Shown: positions 18,661 to 27,084, counted from the first letter of the stretch. The stretch: DNA of 64,000 nucleotides from Candidatus Nitrosocosmicus agrestis (GCF_008389435.1 NZ_VUYS01000017.1:1-64000); one strand, 5' to 3'. Numbers and translations are program-made. The notes: a model not told the origin generated them from the sequence alone.

Positions 18661-19187
18661 ATAATATATTTAAGAATTTAGTATATTTGAGACTGAAGAT
18701 TCGAGTAGGTTCGTACATAAACCTTTAGTGCTACCAAATGGTCGTTTGATATGGGGTTTCAATTAGAAAATCGAATTCGTTATTAATGTATAACACAGAT
18801 ATTATGCATTAAATTTGAATGGATGAATGCAAAAAATGCCAGAAAAATAAACTAGTCTCTATAACAATTTTTTTTGACTATTATGGATTCTTGTATAAAT
18901 TGTTTGAAAATATTACTTTGTCATATTGTCAAAGCACTTCTCGCAAGGATGATTCAAATTCTCATAAAATATCTTCGCTGATGTTTTTTATCATGTGAAA
19001 CAGAAGTTCCAGCCGACGAAAATTGCATGTTATATGGAAGGTTGAATGTTCCTCTCTTTTATGAATTTAATATTGTTTTTCAAATGGATATCATGATAGA
19101 TTCTAGGAAAAGAAGAGAACCTCAAATTAATCAAACTATGCTGAATAATTTCTACATGCCTTATCCTTGTTTCAATTAAAACCTTTT
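18661..19187. other. Intergenic region
   Basis: AT-rich spacer between divergently placed minus-strand genes. Besides the candidate 59-residue CxxC peptide at 18819-18998 I see no supported feature. Confidence 0.45.
18819..18998 (+). CDS. Possible 59-residue CxxC peptide
   Basis: An ATG-started frame beginning MDECKKCQKNKLVS, which resembles the start of a zinc-ribbon protein (C-x2-C near residues 4-7), with one further Cys at about 37. A second complete Cys pair is missing, so if it derives from a zinc ribbon it is degenerate. The middle is aromatic/hydrophobic (TIFFDYYGFLYKLF). No operon partner. Real gene, decayed gene and chance frame are all possible. Confidence 0.25.
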   Translation: MDECKKCQKNKLVSITIFFDYYGFLYKLFENITLSYCQSTSRKDDSNSHKISSLMFFIM

Positions 19188-19742
19188 TTACTTACTCTTC
19201 CAAATGATATCTGGTTTACCTAATATTTTGTTAAATGACCTTGCCATCACAAAGAATAAATCTGAAAGTCTATTTATATAAATATACGCATATTCACTAA
19301 TCTCTCCTTTTTGATACAAATATACCATCGATAATTCAGCTCTGCGTATTATAGTTCTCACTATATGACTTTGCGATGCCTGAATTGTACCGCCAGGCAG
19401 TATAAATGAACTTAATGGGTCCAAGTTCGCTTCTAATTCATCTATTTTCTTTTCTATCTTTTTTATTTCATCTAACGTTATCCTGGGAAAATCGTTTCTG
19501 CTTTTACTGGGATTCGCCAAGTCGCTTCCAAGTAAAAATAATTGATCCTGAATTGAAAGTAGTAGCATTTTAATTTCACGCAGTTTTTCTTCTTTTTCTG
19601 TTAAAGAAATCAGCATTCCAACCTGACTGTTGACCTCATCCACAAGTCCATAAGATTCTATTCTTTTGCTGGACTTATCTACCCTAGTTCCATCAAAAAG
19701 ACTAGTTTTTCCCTTATCACCGGTTTTAGTGTAGATCTTCAT
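19188..19742 (-). CDS. pduO: Cob(I)alamin adenosyltransferase, PduO/MMAB type
   Basis: A 184-residue enzyme transferring the adenosyl group of ATP to cob(I)alamin to make coenzyme B12. Diagnostic parts: the N-terminal ATP-binding YTKTGDKGKTSLFDG, then RIESYGLVDEVNSQVG, and a C-terminal RTIIRRAELSMVYL helix with YINRLSDLFFVMAR. Length is normal for the family. The C2H2 mini-protein lies 63 bp upstream on the same strand. Adenosylcobalamin would serve methylmalonyl-CoA mutase or ribonucleotide reductase, neither of which is in this window. Confidence 0.94.
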   Translation of the reverse strand: MKIYTKTGDKGKTSLFDGTRVDKSSKRIESYGLVDEVNSQVGMLISLTEKEEKLREIKMLLLSIQDQLFLLGSDLANPSKSRNDFPRITLDEIKKIEKKIDELEANLDPLSSFILPGGTIQASQSHIVRTIIRRAELSMVYLYQKGEISEYAYIYINRLSDLFFVMARSFNKILGKPDIIWKSK

Positions 19743-19805
19743 CTTGGGTTAATTACGGATAAAATAGATTTTCTTATTCCAAGTTTAATATAACGTTGAA
19801 ATTAT

Positions 19806-19994
19806 TCAATACGCATGGACTTCAGCTTTATGTTCTCTGAGATACTTCTTTTTCTTAAATCTCTCACTACATTTGTCACATTTAAAGGGATTTTCAAATT
19901 CCAAAAGAAAGCGTTTCCTTTTTTCTTCTGGACTCTCTAATACTGACGATGATGATTCATTAGCCGTACCATCTAACTCATTCTCATTTGTCAT
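19806..19994 (-). CDS. Single C2H2 zinc-finger mini-protein
   Basis: A 62-residue protein with an acidic/Ser-rich N-terminal half and one classical C2H2 finger at the C-terminus: FKCDKCSERFKKKKYLREH, with the second His in the following KAEVH (C-x2-C-x12-H-x4-H). The basic helix KKKKYLREHKAE could contact DNA or RNA. It is placed 63 bp upstream of pduO on the same strand and could be cotranscribed. Such tiny archaeal C2H2 proteins exist but their targets are unknown; regulatory function is inference. Confidence 0.8.
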   Translation of the reverse strand: MTNENELDGTANESSSSVLESPEEKRKRFLLEFENPFKCDKCSERFKKKKYLREHKAEVHAY

Positions 19995-20106
19995 AGCTAA
20001 CCCTTTTAAATATACTCATTTATTTATTTGGATTGAGATTAATTCTTATCGAACATTTCAACAGAAGTTTACTATATTCTCAAACCCAGCTTTGAGTAAA
20101 GCAATA

Positions 20107-20127
20107 ATATATATTATATAATATAAT
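20107..20127 (+). promoter_or_regulatory. TATA box for tRNA-Phe
   Basis: A strong A/T-only block (ATATTATATAATATAA) ends about 14-20 bases before the tRNA. It matches an archaeal TATA element expected about 25 bp upstream of the transcript start. Confidence 0.5.
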
Positions 20128-20140
20128 GCTTTTAGATTGT

Positions 20141-20236
20141 GCCGTCGTAGCTCAGCCTGGAAGAGCACTCGACTGTGATATCTACAGGGTGAAGCTGAAG
20201 ACCGAGCTGTCGTGAGCTCAAATCTCACCGGCGGCA
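20141..20236 (+). tRNA. tRNA-Phe(GAA) with a 22-nt non-canonical intron
   Basis: Acceptor arms GCCGTCG and CGGCGGC pair over 7 bp with discriminator A. The D arm GCTC...GAGC, a 5-bp T stem GTGAG/CTCAC with loop CTCAAAT and a 5-nt variable loop are all present. Read straight through, the anticodon arm does not fold. Removing 20172-20193 gives stem CTCGG/CCGAG (5 perfect pairs) and loop CTGAAGA, anticodon GAA. The intron sits between positions 30 and 31. A bulge-helix-bulge can be drawn: bulge CG^A, central helix CACT/GGTG, inner helix CTGT/ACAG with a 7-nt loop, and bulge AA^G. Both cuts fall after the second bulge base. The mature tRNA is 74 nt and CCA is not encoded. Reading through the intron would suggest a false GTG (His) anticodon. 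Confidence 0.93.
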
Positions 20237-20259
20237 CTCTGATACTATAAGGTGTATAA

Positions 20260-20418
20260 AACATAATCAGGAACATCAAAAGAATATTTTGTACCCATAA
20301 GAAATGCTTTGCTTATCGTAGATATGATGATTTTGAATTTATCGAATTTTTCGTATGCAATGAATGTGGATCGACTTTAGATACTTTAAGAGGATATGAC
20401 GAGGATATGAGGGGTTAA
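20260..20418 (+). CDS. Zinc-ribbon mini-protein without a canonical start codon
   Basis: An open frame from a stop at 20257-20259 to TAA at 20416-20418. It has four well-placed zinc ligands: FCTHKKC (C-x4-C) and VCNECGSTLD (C-x2-C), about 20 residues apart with the acidic/aromatic linker YDDFEFIEFF. This looks like a genuine ribbon. Yet there is no ATG, GTG or TTG before the first Cys; only ATA or ATC codons are available. Its stop abuts the ATG of the next small gene (TAAATG). It may use a rare start, be misassembled by a base, or be a recently broken gene. The tRNA-Phe gene ends 23 bp upstream. Confidence 0.4.
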   Translation, partial: NIIRNIKRIFCTHKKCFAYRRYDDFEFIEFFVCNECGSTLDTLRGYDEDMRG

Positions 20419-20595
20419 ATGAAAATATCTGACATTGATATTCAGATACTTTTGTTTTTGTGGTGCCTAGGGGCTGGAATCTCGGGAATAGCATTATTGG
20501 TTCCAATCTATGAAATATTTGTAATAGTAGGTTCTGTAGGTTGGGTCCTGGTTGGACTAAGTACTTTTTTGATCTTTCTACATATCAAGAAGTAG
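20419..20595 (+). CDS. Small two-helix membrane protein
   Basis: A 58-residue protein with ATG directly after the stop of the zinc-ribbon frame. It has a short polar N-terminus (MKISDIDIQ), two hydrophobic helices (about 10-30 and 33-55, with Gly-rich turns) and a terminal HIKK. No family recognised. The zero-base junction with the preceding frame argues for coupled translation. It converges on the RAM-domain gene with only 5 bp between the two stops. Confidence 0.5.
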   Translation: MKISDIDIQILLFLWCLGAGISGIALLVPIYEIFVIVGSVGWVLVGLSTFLIFLHIKK

Positions 20596-20600
20596 TAAAT

Positions 20601-20849
20601 TTATCCCCTTCCGCCCTGTTCAGGAATCGAAACTAATGTTACAGTTGAGGTAATTCCGTTAATCTTTCTGATGCTATTTGTTATAGTGTTATTCATTTCA
20701 TCTACTGTATCAGTTTGAATTTTAACGAACATGTCATGTACGCCATACGTGCCGCGAATCTCCTTAACTTGCTGAATTTGAGAAATTTGTTTTATAATTT
20801 CCTCTTCTTTGCCCAATATACAATTAATTAATATATAAGCTGTAGGCAT
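20601..20849 (-). CDS. Stand-alone RAM (Lrp/AsnC ligand-binding) domain protein
   Basis: An 82-residue protein made only of the RAM domain of the Lrp/AsnC family: MPTAYILINCILGKEEEII, then IRGTYGVHDMFVKIQTDTVDE and a final beta strand GITSTVTLVSI. It lacks the N-terminal DNA-binding helix-turn-helix. Such free RAM domains form dimers/octamers and bind amino acids or modulate full-length Lrp proteins. The Gly-rich tail EQGGRG is a little unusual. No operon partner; its regulatory target is unknown. Confidence 0.85.
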   Translation of the reverse strand: MPTAYILINCILGKEEEIIKQISQIQQVKEIRGTYGVHDMFVKIQTDTVDEMNNTITNSIRKINGITSTVTLVSIPEQGGRG

Positions 20850-20934
20850 GAGATATCTTTTTGATTATGATATTTTAACCTATTGGAGGTATCATTGGTT
20901 CATACATAAATAGGGAATAACTATATGTATTCCA

Positions 20935-21816
20935 GTGCGCCTTCCAATAAAAGAAAAGGGAAAGAATAGAGATCAAATTGGTTGGATAAATGAGTTTAAT
21001 TATATATTACAAGGCTCTTTTGAATCGCTCGTTAAAAATATTATGTATACCTTTAAGACTAAAGTCATGTTGGCCGATTTTTCGGTGATTGAAGTCGTTT
21101 CATTTGACCCTAATAAAATAGTTAAAGCCCTTTCTTCAATTGAAGTTGAAATGAATCGACATTCGGGAAATTGGCAAATAGTCGGTGTCCAATCTACCAA
21201 GTCTGATGACCTAAGGAGAATCTATCTTCAACTCAGCCTAGAAATTGATAAATATTATTTTTATGTCTATATGGGCATACAATTTCATTCTTTATTATAT
21301 TATCAAGCTAATAAAGAGGTTATCAGACTTTCCAAAAAGATTAGAGAGTTGGAAGAGACTAATTACCTTACAAAAAATGAAATTACTACTGAAGGTAATA
21401 AGATAATTCGTGAAGAATTAGAAAAATTAGGATATAAGGATAGTGATAATTCTCTGTTATTTGAAGAATTATTTACCAAAAATGAGTTGACACAAAGCTT
21501 AATTGAAAAAGCATCAAACATCGAAAAAAACTATCCGTCTATTGAAAAGAATGAAAAAACGATTACTGAATTAAAGTCTCAATTGAATTCATTTGTAGTT
21601 GAAGCTTATCAGATGAATTTGGCCACACTTGACCAAAATAAAATGCTGCAAGGGGAGGAGGGGGTAGTTTTTTATATAGATTTTGAAATGTTTAAGAATA
21701 AAAAAACAAAAGATCGAACTTCAGTTATTAATTTTGACAAAATACCGAGAGAAATAATAGACAAAATGAAAATGGAATTTGATCACCTGCAAAATATACT
21801 TAACCAGACAAACTGA
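20935..21816 (+). CDS. Coiled-coil protein of unknown function
   Basis: A 293-residue soluble protein starting at GTG. The N-terminal part (about 30-130) is mixed alpha/beta with an IMYTFKTKVMLADFSVIEVV segment. Residues about 130-230 are strongly helical and charged (NKEVIRLSKKIRELEE, KTITELKSQLNSFVVEAY) and likely form a coiled coil. The C-terminal part has YIDFEMFKNKKTKDRTS and ends in another helix. I do not recognise a family. No neighbours within 60 bp on its strand. A later ATG at about codon 38 is an alternative start. Confidence 0.65.
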   Translation: MRLPIKEKGKNRDQIGWINEFNYILQGSFESLVKNIMYTFKTKVMLADFSVIEVVSFDPNKIVKALSSIEVEMNRHSGNWQIVGVQSTKSDDLRRIYLQLSLEIDKYYFYVYMGIQFHSLLYYQANKEVIRLSKKIRELEETNYLTKNEITTEGNKIIREELEKLGYKDSDNSLLFEELFTKNELTQSLIEKASNIEKNYPSIEKNEKTITELKSQLNSFVVEAYQMNLATLDQNKMLQGEEGVVFYIDFEMFKNKKTKDRTSVINFDKIPREIIDKMKMEFDHLQNILNQTN

Positions 21817-23145
21817 AAATGCAATATATTATCAATCCGTTTCTTAATTCTTATTTTCAGATTACGTTATTTATTTATTTAACACACTAATGATTAATGC
21901 AAGAAATGTTTTTCCTCAAATAAAATCGTTTATTCATGTAATATCAATTAAAGACCTATACACTTGTGACAAATAAGTATCCACTGAAAATCACTACAAT
22001 GTTTCTTGGGATAGAGGGATAATGCCCGTATTCTTGCCATATTTGAAACGATTTTACAGATTGAATGTTTCAAAATAGAATAAATTTTTATATTGCCAGA
22101 AGTTGATATCAATTCTTATCCAAGGTTACTATACAAATAAGTTTGGTTTTTGCAAACGTCTCAATCAAGAAATGATAATCCTCAAAATGATTTTATTTAA
22201 GATATTGAATGTATATTTGGTATCAAAATACAAATTCGTGGACGCTTTGATAAAAATGGCGTGATTCTGACTGAAAAAAAACACTTTTACTTGCATTCAA
22301 GTATGGGGATGTATTTATTCAAATAAACTGTGGATCTATTTAATAATCTAATATTGACTGTCTAGATATTCGTTATATATCTAGTATCAAATTCTTAAAT
22401 TGAGAACAATCAAAATTAATGAGAATTTTATTTTTGCATTTCTTTGCTGCGTATACATGTAGGTTGAAACCTTTTCCTACAGGAATGAATTCTAACCAAG
22501 TATTGATGTAAATTAATTCACCATTATTTGATGATAGTAAAGATTTCGGAGACACCTCGAATTTCCACAATTAGAATAATTGGATATCACTACCTTAATT
22601 CGACATGAACACTCACCTTACGATCTCTAGTAAGGCCGTAACTAAATTTCTTATTGACCATAAGTATATTGTTCCTTTTATGATTATTGCAGTTAGACTT
22701 TTGATATGAATCTGTTTTTTAATCCGGCTAAATGATAAAACATCCAAGGCAATGACTACTGCACATATGATTTATTGATGGAACAATAGGTATTGATCAT
22801 ACTATATAAAGTATGTTGAATATTCTAAGACAAGTTATTAAGTCACTATTAACTAGCATGCAATGCCGATCTAGGAATAGAGATAGAAATAATAGTAATT
22901 GTTATAGATATCTCTATTTCTAGATTAATTAGGCAATGAATATTTAGTAATTTTAATATGGTCTTTTGCTACATTCTTTTTTCTGAAGTCTGTTTGTTGA
23001 GTCAAAAACTTAAAGGCCTTTACTAGGCTTTAAGCACTAATCCTCAAATATTAACTAAACTTAAATTAACCACGCTTTTAAAATTCTACTGAGTATAGAC
23101 ATTTCCAAAGTAAATCTAGATAATATCAAAGAAGCACAAAAATTA
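21817..23145. other. Long AT-rich intergenic region
   Basis: 1.3 kb with no convincing gene. A 65-codon frame at 22373-22570 (minus) has protein-like composition but no recognisable family. A strong hairpin is present at 22870-22924. The threonine dehydratase frame is already open from 23065. Confidence 0.5.
22870..22924. repeat. Inverted repeat / hairpin, 16-bp stem with one mismatch
   Basis: TCTAGGAATAGAGATA at 22870-22885 is complementary to TATCTCTATTTCTAGA at 22909-22924 at 15 of 16 positions, with a 23-nt AT-rich loop. It is the strongest fold in the 1.3-kb spacer. It lies about 140-220 bp upstream of the threonine dehydratase frame, so it could be a leader element, a small RNA or a miniature mobile-element scar. 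Confidence 0.6.
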
Positions 23146-24321
23146 TTGCCTAAATCAGGTATTAGAAAGATTGACCTAATTAGATCTAGTACTTTTTCTA
23201 ACCTTTGTGGAAAAAATATTTACTTAAAATTGGAGTGTTATCAGAAAACAGGTTCTTTCAAAGTAAGAGGTGCCGTTACGATGATCGAAAGATTAGGGAA
23301 AGAATCAAGAAAATGCGGTATTGTTGCTGCATCAGCAGGCAATCATGCACAGGGTGTCGCTTATGCTTCGGCAATGAATCAGATAAGTTGTAAGATAATA
23401 ATGCCCAAAAACGCCTCTCCTGCCAAAGTTGCTGCAACAAGATCATATGGCGCAGAAGTCATACTTGAAGGAAACAATTATGATGAATCTTCTCTTATTG
23501 CACATCAAATATCTGAAAAGGAAGGCAGAACATTAATTCCTGCTTTTGACCACCCTGATGTCATTGCCGGTCAAGGTACAGTTGGTTTGGAAATTATAGA
23601 GGATTTAAAAAAAGTGGACGAAATATATGTTCCAGTTGGTGGTGGTGGACTAATAGCCGGAACCGCCATTGCTGCTAAATCATTAAACCCTAAAATAAAA
23701 ATTATAGGTGTTGAATCAAATGCATTTCCCTCAATGCAAAAATCAATAAGAAAAGGTAGAATATGTAACATACAAAAAGGCCATACAATCGCAGATGGAA
23801 TTTCTGTAAAATCCCCTGGAAAACTTACGTTTAAAATCATCAAAGAATATGTTGATGAGATAGTAGTGGTAGACGACTTGGCAATTGTAAAAACTATGTT
23901 TTTATTGATGGAACGTGCAAAAATTGTTACGGAACCTGCTGGGGCAGCTTCATTAGCTTATTTAATATCTAATAAGAAAAAAATAACACACAACCAGAAT
24001 GTAGTCTCTATTCTCTCAGGGGGTAATGTAGATATGTATCTCCTCGGACAGGTCGTGGCAAAAGGTTTGATGCAAACAGGAAGGATGATAAAAATTTTCA
24101 TTGAATTAACCGATAAACCTGGAGCACTTAAGAGAATAGTAGACGAAATTGCATTAGCAAATATCAATATAGTGGAAGTTGTTCACGACAGGTTGAGTTC
24201 TAATATCTCTGCTGGAACCGCAGGAGTATATCTCAGTCTAGAGTTGGAGAATAAGGAACAATCTAAACTCTTAGTTACCTTGTTTGACAAACATCAAATA
24301 AAATACAAATTGATAAAATAA
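23146..24321 (+). CDS. ilvA: Threonine dehydratase (PLP-dependent) with ACT domain
   Basis: A fold-type II PLP enzyme converting threonine to 2-oxobutanoate and ammonia. The PLP lysine is K39 in GSFKVRGA; the phosphate loop is PVGGGGLIAG; the AGNHAQGVAYA block is typical. A C-terminal ACT-like domain (IFIELTDKPGALKRIVDEI..., about 320-391) suggests allosteric control as in the catabolic/biosynthetic dehydratases. The first ordinary start is TTG at 23146. However, the frame is open from 23065 and encodes NLDNIKEAQKLLPKS just before it, which looks like the usual family N-terminus. The true start may be a non-standard codon upstream. Confidence 0.92.
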   Translation: MPKSGIRKIDLIRSSTFSNLCGKNIYLKLECYQKTGSFKVRGAVTMIERLGKESRKCGIVAASAGNHAQGVAYASAMNQISCKIIMPKNASPAKVAATRSYGAEVILEGNNYDESSLIAHQISEKEGRTLIPAFDHPDVIAGQGTVGLEIIEDLKKVDEIYVPVGGGGLIAGTAIAAKSLNPKIKIIGVESNAFPSMQKSIRKGRICNIQKGHTIADGISVKSPGKLTFKIIKEYVDEIVVVDDLAIVKTMFLLMERAKIVTEPAGAASLAYLISNKKKITHNQNVVSILSGGNVDMYLLGQVVAKGLMQTGRMIKIFIELTDKPGALKRIVDEIALANINIVEVVHDRLSSNISAGTAGVYLSLELENKEQSKLLVTLFDKHQIKYKLIK

Positions 24322-24367
24322 AGAGGATTAAAAAATTAAGAATTCTTGTTGAATCTAACTATTGGAT

Positions 24368-25765
24368 TTAAGATGCGTAACAATATTCCCTAAAACCTGC
24401 CCGATCAGCAGTGCTACCACCTATGTTTACAAGTATAAATTCATCTTCGGCATTCAGGAAAGCTTGATCGAACTTTCGAGTATTCTTGTGCAATTTTTCG
24501 TAGTCTTCTATAGAAATTTTAGTCCTTGGTCCGATATCTTTATCTAGGTTCATTCGGGATACCAACTCTTTGTATCCTTCTTGCACGACCCCAGAAAATA
24601 CCATAGCACTACATCCACTACCATATGAACCAAAACCAATCCTTTTATCGAAAAGATCTACATTTTTTAAGAATTCAAACTCTAATAAACTCCTCAAACC
24701 CATATACATAGATGCAGTATACAAATTTCCTATTAGAGCAGAAGCTTGAAGTGATGATGCCATTTTTTTTTCAAAAACATCTCTATAATGCTGAGTTTTC
24801 ATAAACTCCCGCCTGAATTTTTCATCTGCTTTCATGAACTCTACATCTGCAAGAATGGATTCTATTGTTCCACGGGGATCCTTAGGAACCGGCTCATCAG
24901 TTCCGATTTCTTCTATTATTTTCTTCCACCTAGGTAAATGTCTCCATTCATGTCTTAACAAATAAGCAAGTGCCTTCTCCCCCATTCTCCTATAAGGCAG
25001 GTGAACACTAATGTAATCGATGTGATCCGTAATTGATTCATTTTCGCCTAATTTTATTAATCCACTTTTAATGGCCTTATCTTTATACATCTCCAACGCT
25101 TTTCGTACTTGGATTAGGTAAAGTAAATTAGAATATAGTCCATTGACCAGGGGGGTCTCTTTACCAAAAGGCCTATAAAAGTCGTATTCATTCTTTATTA
25201 TAGTAGAAGTAACTTTTTCATCAAAAGCAAGTAATCTGGGATTTTCCTTGATTAACAAGGCAACGGCACCAGCTCCTTGAGTGTATTCACCTGCTGATCC
25301 TATGTCATACTTTGCTATGTCACTTACAATTACGATAGCGGCTTTGTCACTACTTTCCCCTGCTCTTATCCAATTCGTATTGTCATATAGTGCATAAGAA
25401 CCACTAACACACGCAAATTTACATTCTATGCCGCCTGCGTGTTCTAAAGTACTCTCCCCATAAACTTGTTCTAACATGCCTATCACAAAGGAATTCATGG
25501 CTTTTGACTCATCCAGACCAGATTCTGTGGCTACATAAACCCTCCCGATATCCTGTGGACGGAGATCATTATTTTTCATTAATCTCATACAAGCATTAGC
25601 TGCCATACTGGCAGGGTCTTGATTAGCATCAGCCAACGCCATTTTTCTTATTCCGATACCATATTCTAATTTCTGGGGATCAATACCTCTGGCTTCCGCA
25701 AAGTCTTTATAGTCAATGTAAAGCTTCGGAACATAGATAGCCATATCATCTATTCCAACTGGCAC
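24368..25765 (-). CDS. mvaS: Hydroxymethylglutaryl-CoA synthase
   Basis: Condenses acetyl-CoA with acetoacetyl-CoA to HMG-CoA, an early step of the mevalonate pathway for archaeal lipids and quinone side chains. The catalytic residues are in place: E81 (VATESGLDESKA), C119 (CKFACVSGSYAL) and H255 (ISVHLPYRRMGEKALAYL). The thiolase-fold C-terminal block GSYGSGCSAMVFSG is also present. At 465 residues it is of the longer thaumarchaeal/bacterial-like type rather than the about 350-residue euryarchaeal form. It lies 91 bp downstream of mqnC on the same strand. Confidence 0.95.
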   Translation of the reverse strand: MPVGIDDMAIYVPKLYIDYKDFAEARGIDPQKLEYGIGIRKMALADANQDPASMAANACMRLMKNNDLRPQDIGRVYVATESGLDESKAMNSFVIGMLEQVYGESTLEHAGGIECKFACVSGSYALYDNTNWIRAGESSDKAAIVIVSDIAKYDIGSAGEYTQGAGAVALLIKENPRLLAFDEKVTSTIIKNEYDFYRPFGKETPLVNGLYSNLLYLIQVRKALEMYKDKAIKSGLIKLGENESITDHIDYISVHLPYRRMGEKALAYLLRHEWRHLPRWKKIIEEIGTDEPVPKDPRGTIESILADVEFMKADEKFRREFMKTQHYRDVFEKKMASSLQASALIGNLYTASMYMGLRSLLEFEFLKNVDLFDKRIGFGSYGSGCSAMVFSGVVQEGYKELVSRMNLDKDIGPRTKISIEDYEKLHKNTRKFDQAFLNAEDEFILVNIGGSTADRAGFREYCYAS

Positions 25766-25856
25766 AATTGTAATTTTTACCCAAATACATTTATAAACCT
25801 ATTTATAATCGTGACTCCTCTCGACAACATTCCCTCATACTATAGGAAAAAATGAA

Positions 25857-27002
25857 TCAAAAATGTTTTATTACTTCGTAATTATTTCTTCGTTCCACAG
25901 GAATATATCCCATTGCTTTAATAGCATTTATTATATTTTGAGCCAATAATTCAGTGGATCTTGCTCCGGTAGCGCTTACCACCTCTTCGCCTATCAAAGT
26001 CCCACCAAAATCGTCTGATCCATGATAAATGGCCAACTGTGCCATTCCAATCCCGTTGGTCAGCCAAGAAGATTGGAGATGATCGATCAATCCTTTAAAT
26101 ACTATTCTTGAAACAGATATCATTTTCAAGAGTTCAAATCCACCCATTGGAAATTGAACTATGCCGGACTCATTTATCTCGGTATTGTTTGGTTCAAAAC
26201 TCCATGGGATAAAAGCCATAAATCCTTTTGTTTTTTTCTGAAGTTCCGCAATTTTTATAATATGCCTAGCTCTCTGTTCAATGGATTCTACGGTTCCATA
26301 CATCATTGTAGCAGATGACTTGATTCCAAGATCATGAGCCGTTTCCATGATATCAAGCCAAGTCTGACTCGAAATTTTGAGTGGACTTATAATTTCCTTG
26401 ACTTCATCGACTAGTATCTCTGCACCAGCCCCTGGAAGAGATTCTAACCCTGCATGTTTTAATCTAGATAGAACCTCTCTTGGGGAACTTTTGTCTACTC
26501 GTGATATCATATCTATCTCAGAAGCAGATAGCCCATGGATTGCAACATCAGGACACTTTGTTCGAATACTATTAAACACATCTTCAAAGTACTCTGTATT
26601 TAATTTTGGATTGTGTCCACCCTGGAAAAGCACTTGCTTTATGTCATAATTAGTTTTGGCAAATACAATCCTGTTCAAGATTTCTTCTTTACTAACAGTA
26701 TAAGATTCCTTATGACCCGGTGGCCTATAAAAAGCGCAGAATTTGCAGTAAGTAACACAAACATTTGTGTAATTTAAAATAATATTATTTATGAATGAAA
26801 CCTTCTTACCATAAAGATCTTCTCGGATTTTATTTCCTATCAATCCCAACCTCTGGATTTCATGAGTCTTTAGAAGGAAAACGAGGTCATTTATCTTAAA
26901 CTCATTATCGGACAAAATCTCAGTTACGGTGTCTTCAATTTCTGAGCCTTTGAGAATATTATGACTTAATTGGGTGTTTTGCAATGAGTAAGTTACCTTC
27001 AT
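25857..27002 (-). CDS. mqnC: Cyclic dehypoxanthinyl futalosine synthase (radical SAM)
   Basis: A radical SAM enzyme of the futalosine menaquinone pathway that cyclises dehypoxanthine futalosine. The [4Fe-4S] cysteines are C82, C86 and C89 (NVCVTYCKFCAFYRPPG). The following VLFQGGHNPKLNTEYFED block and SLPGAGAEILVDEVKEIISP segment match MqnC better than its paralogue MqnE. The 381-residue length is normal. It is divergently transcribed from mqnE with only 82 bp between, and mvaS follows downstream on the same strand. MqnC and MqnE are easily confused; the GAGAE versus GGGAE signature and the QGG versus VGG motif support this choice. Confidence 0.88.
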   Translation of the reverse strand: MKVTYSLQNTQLSHNILKGSEIEDTVTEILSDNEFKINDLVFLLKTHEIQRLGLIGNKIREDLYGKKVSFINNIILNYTNVCVTYCKFCAFYRPPGHKESYTVSKEEILNRIVFAKTNYDIKQVLFQGGHNPKLNTEYFEDVFNSIRTKCPDVAIHGLSASEIDMISRVDKSSPREVLSRLKHAGLESLPGAGAEILVDEVKEIISPLKISSQTWLDIMETAHDLGIKSSATMMYGTVESIEQRARHIIKIAELQKKTKGFMAFIPWSFEPNNTEINESGIVQFPMGGFELLKMISVSRIVFKGLIDHLQSSWLTNGIGMAQLAIYHGSDDFGGTLIGEEVVSATGARSTELLAQNIINAIKAMGYIPVERRNNYEVIKHF

Positions 27003-27084
27003 CTTCGTACAATTTAATCTTTGATTTTTTATTTTTTTGACTTGTTTAAAAGCACTTATATTTTTTAATTAGGTAGTATCTTCA
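27003..27084. promoter_or_regulatory. Shared divergent promoter region of mqnC and mqnE
   Basis: 82 bp between two divergent starts. CTTATATTTTTT at 27055-27066 is a good TATA element about 19-30 bp before the mqnE TTG, implying a leaderless mRNA. An A/T-only block at about 27020-27040 could serve mqnC. Both genes could be co-regulated from here. Confidence 0.5.

Noticed and set aside
20141-20236. tRNA-His reading with GTG anticodon
   Set aside because: It would leave an A-C mismatch in the anticodon stem, lacks the extra G at -1 and has A rather than C at position 73; the Phe reading after intron removal is perfect.
20058-20279. 73-codon minus-strand frame covering the tRNA
   Set aside because: It is the complement of tRNA-Phe; the apparent VRFELTTARS-like peptide is a known kind of tRNA shadow.
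22373-22570. 65-codon minus-strand frame
   Set aside because: Protein-like composition but no recognisable family, no partner and no conserved motif; left as part of the spacer.
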